47,087 nucleotides of DNA from Lachnoclostridium sp. UBA3262. Lineage in GTDB: Bacteria; Bacillota; Clostridia; Lachnospirales; Lachnospiraceae. The notes beneath the pieces were generated by a model. The model had not been told where the DNA came from, searched no databases, and saw nothing but the letters and a program-made list of their open reading frames with translations. Location: NCBI GenBank assembly GCA_002362575.1, contig DEUM01000015.1:1-47087 (forward strand). The letters are read 5' to 3'. Made by a program: the position numbers and the translations under genes. Shown here in pieces: positions 41,343 through 47,087 of this stretch; position 1 is the first letter of the stretch, and each line of letters opens with the position of its first letter.

Positions 41343-42652
41343 TGTATAAAGAGACAGCAAGGTTGATTATGTATGGAAATCTGGGCGGCGACAGTATCTT
41401 GATGAAACTGAGCGCAATTTTTGAAAAGGTAGAGCATCATGGCAGTGAAGTGATAAAGGAAGAACTGGTACGGGCGGTTTATGACCAGATTTACCGTATT
41501 CTGGACCTATCGACAACCTATGGATTTGATGAAAATCTCTGGCAGTGTTATATCGCATATATTTTGGCAACGAACGAAAATCCGTTTAGTATAGTATGTG
41601 AGACGGTAGGTGCTTCACAGGATGGAACCGTCAACACAATTGTACGGCAGGATATGCAATGTTTCTTCAATTTATTTAATTACGATTTTACAAATATAGA
41701 GAAAGAGCTGGGTGTTCAGTGCTTTGATATACTGACGCACTATCATTCTATGGCAAAGGCAGAGAACACTTACAATAAGAGTGTCAGTGAAAAAGTCCGG
41801 GCCCTTGCGGCGAAGCTGCGGGAGGCGGAAAATGCGGAAGATATGTTTGTCATGGTGACAGATTTTTACAAAAAATACGGAGTTGGCAAGTTTGGGTTGA
41901 ACAAGGCGTTCCGGGTTATCCACAAGGGAGAGGATATGGTGCTTTCTCCGATTACCCATACAAGTGATGTGACATTGGACCATCTCATTGGCTATGAGCT
42001 GCAGAAGCAGCAGTTGATTGATAATACAGAAGCCTTTGTGGAGGGGAGGAAGGCAAATAATTGTCTGCTCTATGGCGACAGCGGTACGGGAAAGTCGACC
42101 TGTATCAAGGCAATATTAAATAAGTATTACGACAGAGGACTTCGCCTGATTGAAATATACAAGCACCAGTTTCAGGATTTATCCAATATCATTGAACAGA
42201 TAAAAAACCGTAATTACAAATTTATTATTTATATGGATGATTTATCCTTTGAGGAATTTGAAATTGAATATAAGTATCTGAAAGCGGTAATCGAGGGAGG
42301 GCTGGAAGTCAAGCCGGATAACGTGCTGATTTATGCTACTTCAAACCGCAGACACCTGATTCGGGAGACGTGGAGCGATCGTTCTGATATGTCTCAGGAT
42401 GAACTACACCGCTCCGATACGATGCAGGAAAAATTATCTCTTGTGGCACGCTTTGGCGTCAGTATCAATTTCAGCAGGCCGATGAAAAAGGAATTTGAGG
42501 AGATTGTCCTTGGACTGGCAAAAGAAAATCCGGATATTACTCTGACAGAGGAAGAAATATTGGCACAGGCAAATATATGGAGCTTGCGCAACGGTGGTTA
42601 TTCCGGGCGTGTGGCAGAGCAGTTTATGATTCATTTAAAGGCGAAAGGGTAA
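41342..42652 (+). CDS. DUF815 family P-loop ATPase
   Basis: The 436-aa protein has an N-terminal helical region (about 1-210) and a DUF815 AAA-like ATPase. Walker A is LLYGDSGTGKST (about 245) and Walker B-like IIYMDDLSFE lies near residue 300. The ATSNRRHLIRE segment and the C-terminal lid with NGGYSGRVAEQF follow. DUF815 ATPases are widespread and uncharacterised. The start ATG shares bases with the upstream stop (TGATG) behind GGAGGAGAT. It may act with the preceding ATPase, but that is inference from coupling. The yqeG gene starts 4 bp later. Confidence 0.92.
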   Translation: MYKETARLIMYGNLGGDSILMKLSAIFEKVEHHGSEVIKEELVRAVYDQIYRILDLSTTYGFDENLWQCYIAYILATNENPFSIVCETVGASQDGTVNTIVRQDMQCFFNLFNYDFTNIEKELGVQCFDILTHYHSMAKAENTYNKSVSEKVRALAAKLREAENAEDMFVMVTDFYKKYGVGKFGLNKAFRVIHKGEDMVLSPITHTSDVTLDHLIGYELQKQQLIDNTEAFVEGRKANNCLLYGDSGTGKSTCIKAILNKYYDRGLRLIEIYKHQFQDLSNIIEQIKNRNYKFIIYMDDLSFEEFEIEYKYLKAVIEGGLEVKPDNVLIYATSNRRHLIRETWSDRSDMSQDELHRSDTMQEKLSLVARFGVSINFSRPMKKEFEEIVLGLAKENPDITLTEEEILAQANIWSLRNGGYSGRVAEQFMIHLKAKG

Positions 42653-42656
42653 GTTT

Positions 42657-43217
42657 ATGTTTGAACGTTTTTTTCCGGACGCTACAGTAACGTCCACTTA
42701 CGACATTGATTATGAAAAGCTTTACAGAGAGGGATACCGGGGCGTATTATTTGACATTGATAATACGCTGGTGGAGCATGGCATGGAAGCCAGCGAACGT
42801 GTAAAAAAACTGTTTGTCAGATTAAAGAAGATTGGCTTTGAGTGCTGTCTGATTTCGAATAACAAGAAAAAACGCGTATATACATTTAATGAGGAGCTGG
42901 ATGTACATACGGTATTTAACGCACATAAGCCTGCCAAAAAGGGGTACTATTACGCCATGGAGCTGATGAATACCAGACTGGAAAATACGGTGTTTGTCGG
43001 CGACCAGCTGTTTACGGATATTTTTGGCGCAAAACGGATAGGGATGAAAAATTTTCTTGTAAAGCCGATTAACGAGCATGAGGAAATACAGATTGTGCTA
43101 AAACGTAAGCTTGAGCGGATTGTGCTGAAGGAATACCGCATGAAGAAAAGGGAGGAAAAGAGGAGAAAGAAATGGGAAAAGAAGCTGGAAAAGAAATATT
43201 TCAATCCGCGTCAGTAG
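42657..43217 (+). CDS. yqeG: YqeG-family HAD phosphatase
   Basis: The 186-aa protein is a HAD-superfamily IIIA phosphatase of the YqeG type. Motif I is LFDIDNTLV (residues 31-39), motif II is in CLISNNKKKR, and motif III/IV is VFVGDQLFTDIFGAKRIGM. The last 25 residues are strongly basic. YqeG members may act on phosphatidylglycerol phosphate or another phosphate ester; the substrate here is unproven. The gene begins 4 bp after the DUF815 gene, and its 3' end overlaps the M24 peptidase gene by 46 bp. Confidence 0.92.
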   Translation: MFERFFPDATVTSTYDIDYEKLYREGYRGVLFDIDNTLVEHGMEASERVKKLFVRLKKIGFECCLISNNKKKRVYTFNEELDVHTVFNAHKPAKKGYYYAMELMNTRLENTVFVGDQLFTDIFGAKRIGMKNFLVKPINEHEEIQIVLKRKLERIVLKEYRMKKREEKRRKKWEKKLEKKYFNPRQ

Positions 43218-44251
43218 ACGCTGTTCTTCTGACCAATGCGGCAAACATGAGGTTTGTTTCGGGCTTTATCGGCGAAGGTTATGTCTATCTCTCGAAAAAG
43301 AGTGCGCTGATTGTGACGGATTCCCGCTACACGATAGCCGCTGCCGCAGAATGTCCGGACTTTCAAATTATAGAGTGGAATCGAAAAGGGTATTACGCGC
43401 CGTTTATGGAGGCAGCGCGCCGGGATGGGATTCAGGCGCTGGGCATAGAGGATGAGGAAATGACGGTGTCAGCTTACGAAAAACTTGCTTCACAGATGAA
43501 GGAAGCCGGGGCTGACAGAATAGAAATAAGAAATCTGGGACAGACGGTCACAAAGCTTCGCGCAGTAAAAACAGAGGTGGAGATTGAGAATATACGGCGG
43601 GCAGAGGCAATTGGAGACGTTGCCTTTTCGAACATACTCGGGAAGCTGTGTGCGGGTATGACGGAGAAAGAGGTGGCGGCATGGCTGGAATTTTACATGA
43701 AAAAAGAGGGGGCAGACGGTCTCAGTTTTGATACGATAGCTGCCTCGGGGGTTCACTCTGCGATGCCCCATGCGGTTCCGACCGACAAAGCATTGCAGGA
43801 GGGAGATTTTCTGACAATGGATTTTGGATGTTTGTACCGGGGCTATTGCTCGGATATGACAAGAACCGTTGTCATCGGCAGGGCGTCAGAGAAACAGAAA
43901 CTAGTATATAATACCGTTTTGCGGGCACAGGAGGAGGCTTTGCGGGGAATCCGTCCGGGGATGTCTGGAAAAGAAATTGATGCGATGGCGCGAAATGTTA
44001 TCAAAAAAGCCGGGTATGGAAAAAATTTCGGCCACTCACTCGGCCATTCGGTAGGTATGGAAATTCATGAAAAACCGTGCTTTTCCCCTAATGCAGAAGA
44101 AATTATCCGGCCCGGCATGGTAATCACGGTGGAGCCGGGAATTTATATTGAGAACTTTGGCGGCGTCCGGATCGAAGATGTGGTGGTCATCACAGAAGAT
44201 GGATGTGAGAACATTACCCATTCGGAAAAAAGGTTGATAGAAGTCATGTGA
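43172..44251 (+). CDS. M24-family aminopeptidase (Xaa-Pro type)
   Basis: The 359-aa enzyme has an N-terminal creatinase-like domain (1-130) and a pita-bread metallopeptidase domain. Metal ligands appear in LTMDFGCLYRGYCSDMTRT (two Asp), GHSLGHSVGMEIHE (His), VITVEPGIYIE (Glu) and GVRIEDVV (Glu). It would remove N-terminal residues preceding proline from peptides in the cytoplasm. The start at ATG 43172, inside yqeG, has GGAGAAAG-like purines upstream and gives the expected N-terminus. Being upstream of efp, which relieves ribosome stalling at proline runs, is a suggestive but common Firmicutes arrangement. Confidence 0.94.
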   Translation: MGKEAGKEIFQSASVDAVLLTNAANMRFVSGFIGEGYVYLSKKSALIVTDSRYTIAAAAECPDFQIIEWNRKGYYAPFMEAARRDGIQALGIEDEEMTVSAYEKLASQMKEAGADRIEIRNLGQTVTKLRAVKTEVEIENIRRAEAIGDVAFSNILGKLCAGMTEKEVAAWLEFYMKKEGADGLSFDTIAASGVHSAMPHAVPTDKALQEGDFLTMDFGCLYRGYCSDMTRTVVIGRASEKQKLVYNTVLRAQEEALRGIRPGMSGKEIDAMARNVIKKAGYGKNFGHSLGHSVGMEIHEKPCFSPNAEEIIRPGMVITVEPGIYIENFGGVRIEDVVVITEDGCENITHSEKRLIEVM

Positions 44252-44263
44252 TTGGAGGAGGTT

Positions 44264-45484
44264 ATGAGACCAAAGATATGCGTGCCGATTGTGGCGCTGA
44301 CAAGAGATAGCATTTTGTCAGAGGCGCGGAAGATAAAGAAGCTTCCAGTCCAGATGGCAGAGTGGCGGGTAGATTTTTTTGCTGGGTATGAGAGAGAATT
44401 ATCTGGTATTATCGAGGAATTGAAAAAGATTTTAGCGGATAAGGAGCTGATTGTCACCCTTCGCACAGAGGAGGAGGGGGGAGAGGCAAACGGTTCCCGT
44501 TTTCATTATTTTTCACTGGTAGAGACTGTTTTACAGCAGGGCAGGGCGGACTATGTGGATGTTGAGATTGACCGTGACAGCGCCGAAACAGAAAGAGTAA
44601 TAGCTTCAAGTAAAGGAACGGCTACAAAGGTCATTGGTTCGTATCATGATTTTGAAAAGACGCCGTCCGAGGAATTTACCTTGGCAAAGCTGGAAAAGGC
44701 GAAAGAGCTTGGATGTGATGTTGGAAAATTTGCCTGTATGCCGGATACGCCGGAGGAGGCAGACCGACTGCTTGCCGTTACAGCAAAGATGAAGGAGAGG
44801 AATCCGGACTTTCCACTGATTACAATGTCAATGGGAAAGCTGGGTGAGAAGACAAGACTTTATGGCGGGTTATATGGTTCGGAGGTTTCTTTTGGATGTA
44901 TGGAACACAGCTCCGCACCGGGACAGATTCCGTATTCTGAGATGACAGACGTCTTTGACAAAATATATGCGGGAAGGAAGCACATTATCCTGATTGGCTT
45001 TATGGGGGTTGGCAAGTCCACCATTTCCAGAGAGCTGAGGAGGCAGTCAGGACGTCCTGAAATTGATACGGATGAGTGCATTGTCCAGCAGGAGGGAAGA
45101 AGTATACCGGAAATATTTGAGACGGAAGGAGAAAAATATTTCCGTGATAGGGAGACGGACATGATTGATGAGTTGGGTATCAGAGAGCCGTCGGTAATTT
45201 CCTGCGGCGGCGGTATGGCGCTTCGGGAACTCAATGTGCGCAAGCTGCAGGCGATTGGAGAGGTTGTCCTTCTGACTGCTGAGCCGGAGACAATATATGA
45301 GCGTGTGAGGTATAGCAAGGAACGCCCAATCTTAAACGGCAATATGAATGTATCATATATCCGTGAGCTTATGGAAAAGCGCCGTCCCTTTTATGAGAAG
45401 GCGGCGACGTTGACTGTCCCGACAGATCAGCGCGAGGCAAATGACATCGCAAAAGAAATACTTGAAAAATGCAGGCAAATATAA
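44264..45484 (+). CDS. aroDK: Fused type I 3-dehydroquinate dehydratase and shikimate kinase
   Basis: The 406-aa protein joins two shikimate-pathway enzymes. Residues 1-238 are a type I dehydroquinase with the EWRVD substrate motif, catalytic His128 in GSYHDF and Schiff-base Lys155 in VGKFACMP. The lid segment SFGCMEHSSAPGQIP completes it. Residues 240-406 are a shikimate kinase with Walker A GFMGVGKST, IDTDE, FRDRE, CGGGMA and the RPILNG lid region. All key residues of both are present, so both activities are expected. The start ATG 44264 has TTGGAGGAGG upstream; an earlier in-frame TTG lies too close to the preceding stop. The gene symbol is descriptive only. Confidence 0.93.
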   Translation: MRPKICVPIVALTRDSILSEARKIKKLPVQMAEWRVDFFAGYERELSGIIEELKKILADKELIVTLRTEEEGGEANGSRFHYFSLVETVLQQGRADYVDVEIDRDSAETERVIASSKGTATKVIGSYHDFEKTPSEEFTLAKLEKAKELGCDVGKFACMPDTPEEADRLLAVTAKMKERNPDFPLITMSMGKLGEKTRLYGGLYGSEVSFGCMEHSSAPGQIPYSEMTDVFDKIYAGRKHIILIGFMGVGKSTISRELRRQSGRPEIDTDECIVQQEGRSIPEIFETEGEKYFRDRETDMIDELGIREPSVISCGGGMALRELNVRKLQAIGEVVLLTAEPETIYERVRYSKERPILNGNMNVSYIRELMEKRRPFYEKAATLTVPTDQREANDIAKEILEKCRQI

Positions 45485-45542
45485 TAGAATAGAAGAAGAT
45501 GTGTACAACCCTTATAAAAAGGGAGTTTAAGGAGGAACAGAA

Positions 45543-46100
45543 ATGGTATCAGCAGGAGATTTTAGAAATGGTTTGACAGTAGAAATTGAAGGAACGGTAT
45601 ATCAGATTGTAGAATTCCAGCATGTAAAACCCGGAAAGGGAGCAGCTTTTGTGCGTACAAAGTTAAGAAATGTTGTGGATGGCGGTGTAGTTGAGAAGAC
45701 ATTCCGCCCGACAGAGAAATATCCACAGGCACATATTGATAAAAAAGAGATGCAGTATTTGTACAATGACGGCGAGATGTACAATTTCATGGACAATGAA
45801 ACGTATGAGCAGATTGCCCTGACAGAGGAGGCAGTCGGTGATACAATGAAATTTGTTAAAGAAAATGACAATGTAAAAATGGTTTCTTACAAGGGAAATA
45901 TTTTTGCAATTGAGCCACCGATGTTTGCAGAGCTTGAGGTTACAGAGACGGAGCCGGGTGTAAAGGGCGATACAGCAACGAATGTGACAAAGCCGGCTAC
46001 AGTAGAGACGGGCGCACAGGTAAATGTTCCGATTTTTGTCAATCAGGGAGATGTTATCCAGATTGACACCCGTACTGGAGAGTACCTGAAAAGACTGTAA
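45543..46100 (+). CDS. efp: Elongation factor P
   Basis: The 185-aa protein has the three-domain EF-P layout: a KOW-like N-terminal domain with the modifiable loop lysine Lys32 in KPGKGAAF, and two OB domains ending in DVIQIDTRTGEYLKR, the family C-terminal signature. It rescues ribosomes stalled at consecutive prolines. The AAGGAGGAA site lies 6 bases before ATG 45543. It is the last gene of the run and is followed by three hairpins. Confidence 0.97.
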   Translation: MVSAGDFRNGLTVEIEGTVYQIVEFQHVKPGKGAAFVRTKLRNVVDGGVVEKTFRPTEKYPQAHIDKKEMQYLYNDGEMYNFMDNETYEQIALTEEAVGDTMKFVKENDNVKMVSYKGNIFAIEPPMFAELEVTETEPGVKGDTATNVTKPATVETGAQVNVPIFVNQGDVIQIDTRTGEYLKRL

Positions 46101-46103
46101 AAA

Positions 46104-46132
46104 AAGCGCCGTGAGTATCCGGCGCTCTGAAA
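46104..46132 (+). terminator. First hairpin after efp
   Basis: AGCGCCG (46105-46111) pairs with CGGCGCT (46120-46126). There is no T-run on the plus strand, but it is flanked by A runs on both sides. Confidence 0.6.
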
Positions 46133-46168
46133 AAACACGAAAGAATTAAAATTTTTCGTGTTTTTTTG
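46133..46168. terminator. Second hairpin after efp, with T-run
   Basis: AACACGAAA pairs with TTTCGTGTT around an AT-rich loop, followed by seven T; the complementary A run makes it usable from either strand. It is a probable bidirectional terminator. Confidence 0.8.
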
Positions 46169-46201
46169 CTCCGCCGGAATTAAATTTTTATAAGATAAAA
46201 T

Positions 46202-46241
46202 AAGCCAGTAAGCCGCATTAAACGGTTTTACTGGCTTTTGT
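46202..46241. terminator. Third hairpin, terminator between efp and the PocR-MCP gene
   Basis: AAGCCAGTAA (46202-46211) pairs with TTACTGGCTT (46228-46237), with an inner CCG/CGG pair, followed by TTTG. It lies 23 bases beyond the stop of the minus-strand gene and may serve that gene. Confidence 0.7.
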
Positions 46242-46263
46242 TCTGTCAGAAAATGTTCGAACC

Positions 46264-47043
46264 TTATTCGAAAAGAGAGGATAATTTGTTAATCGTATTT
46301 GTGATTTCATTTACGGATGACTCAATATCACTGTAAATGGAATCTGACTGCGTAGATAAATCCTGCATACTTTGCGCCACAACGGCAAAGCCAGCGCCTG
46401 CCTCTCCACTTCTGGCTGCCTCAATGCTGGCGTTTAATGCCAACATTCTCTGTTTGCTGGATATTGCTTTTAAGTTGCGTGTATAGTCATTGATTGTCTC
46501 AATCAGCCCTTTGGACTGTTCCACTTCTCCCTGTAAGGTTTCAAGGCGACCTGCGTTGCTGGATTTATAATATTCCAAATTCACTAATTGGTTTACTATT
46601 GTCCCTAAGAGGTCAGCAGATGCGCGGATTCGTTTCTCTGTACTGACAGGAACTTCTCTTAAGGCAGCGATATAAGCATCCGGATCAATACCTAGTTCAG
46701 TGGCAGTCTGGCGGAATTTTTCTTCGTCCGGTTCATTTGGGAGAACCTGTCCGCCGATAATAGCGCCGACCTTTTCTCCGTTGACATTGATGTCGACAGA
46801 AAAATCCATCAGTCCGGCATGGCAGAAATATGTACCGCTGCATTCTTTATCACATTTTACGCACCTTCTGTTTCCTTCCTCAGAACCGCGTGTATATTTC
46901 ATACAAAAGTCAGTAAAGTTACTGCCCTCTGTCAGATATTCCCCGTCCATACCAACAGCAATGGCAGTCAGACCGGTAGCATTTGAAAAGTCATCCTGTA
47001 TTTTTTGTAATTTGTCTAAGTCCATAAAATCCTTTAGTTCCAT
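46264..47043 (-). CDS. Soluble PocR-domain methyl-accepting chemotaxis-type sensor
   Basis: The 259-aa protein has an N-terminal PocR ligand-binding domain (about residues 5-165), with cysteines in CVKCDKEC and CHAGLMDF and the GGQVLPNEPD motif. A shortened methyl-accepting signalling domain follows, with the conserved hairpin tip NASIEAARSGEAGAGFAVVA. No transmembrane helix or signal peptide is visible, so it is cytoplasmic. PocR domains in known cases sense small molecules such as propanediol; the ligand here is not known. The start ATG 47043 has GGGGGTAAAG upstream. The signalling domain lacks the long coiled coil of full-length receptors, so it may work in a non-standard array or with another partner. 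Confidence 0.9.
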   Translation of the reverse strand: MELKDFMDLDKLQKIQDDFSNATGLTAIAVGMDGEYLTEGSNFTDFCMKYTRGSEEGNRRCVKCDKECSGTYFCHAGLMDFSVDINVNGEKVGAIIGGQVLPNEPDEEKFRQTATELGIDPDAYIAALREVPVSTEKRIRASADLLGTIVNQLVNLEYYKSSNAGRLETLQGEVEQSKGLIETINDYTRNLKAISSKQRMLALNASIEAARSGEAGAGFAVVAQSMQDLSTQSDSIYSDIESSVNEITNTINKLSSLFE

Positions 47044-47087
47044 ATCTTTACCCCCTTAGTGATAATGGTAGTGTCAAATTTACTACC

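Noticed and set aside
45440..45542. Promoter for efp using TTGAAA and TATAAT near 45465-45485
   Set aside because: The spacer is about 12 bases; efp may be transcribed with the upstream operon.
1..47087. tRNA, rRNA and known riboswitches
   Set aside because: No cloverleaf, rRNA core motif or riboswitch consensus was seen in any intergenic region.

Overview
The window looks like a chromosome segment of a Gram-positive gut anaerobe of the Lachnospiraceae/Clostridia. The signs are strong AGGAGG ribosome sites, a transketolase split into two subunits, a 57-residue DUF6472-like protein, lysine-rich Ig-like surface proteins, and a MOBV/serine-recombinase mobilizable element. I cannot name the species from sequence alone.

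Region 1 (about 1-7.7 kb) is accessory. A zinc-ribbon membrane protein (38-637) precedes a compact integrative mobilizable element. The element has a terminator (696-737), an oriT-like hairpin zone (about 840-1025), a MOBV relaxase, a CHC2 primase, a VirE/VapE-type helicase, a 54-aa protein and a large serine recombinase (4917-6560). The relaxase, primase and helicase genes all appear to start at TTG codons. No resistance cargo is visible, and an Abi-family abortive-infection gene lies just beyond on the minus strand. Between it and the conserved chromosome is a 534-bp imperfect palindrome (7810-8343).

Region 2 (8.4-18.1 kb) reads as one long operon, from a TTGCAT-17-TATAAT promoter (8369-8397) to a terminator (18106-18143). 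It holds cysK, a GHL10-type glycosidase-like protein with a lysine-rich tail, a TtcA-like PP-loop protein, a PAP2 phosphatase, an ABC ATPase, an anchored extracytoplasmic protein, two ABC-2 permeases, a DUF6472-like peptide and a membrane-anchored M15 (VanY-like) peptidase. Most gaps are below 30 bp or overlap, which suggests a cell-envelope export and remodelling unit.

Region 3 (18.2-27.6 kb) encodes three large surface proteins sharing a lysine-rich Ig-like module. Two show recent damage. One gene has its signal peptide separated from the body by a one-base frameshift. The third is a paralogue of the second whose ATG and ribosome site now lead to a stop after seven codons, with the signal peptide deleted.

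Region 4 (27.6-34.2 kb) has a minus-strand carbamate kinase. A palindrome-rich intergenic zone (28.72-29.12 kb) follows, then a beta-CASP metallo-beta-lactamase ribonuclease-like protein, an EAL phosphodiesterase with degenerate GGDEF, and an arylsulfotransferase-like exported protein translationally coupled to it.

Region 5 (34.25-46.1 kb) is housekeeping: transaldolase, split transketolase, aroA, argS, two P-loop ATPases (DUF234-like and DUF815), yqeG, an M24 aminopeptidase, a fused AroD-AroK enzyme and efp, closed by three stacked terminator hairpins. A minus-strand soluble PocR-MCP sensor fills the right end.

The most unusual material is the set of long palindromes (7810-8343, 27619-27690, 28762-28852, 28918-29117). 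They fall into two families by shared internal modules. The broken pair of surface-protein genes comes next.
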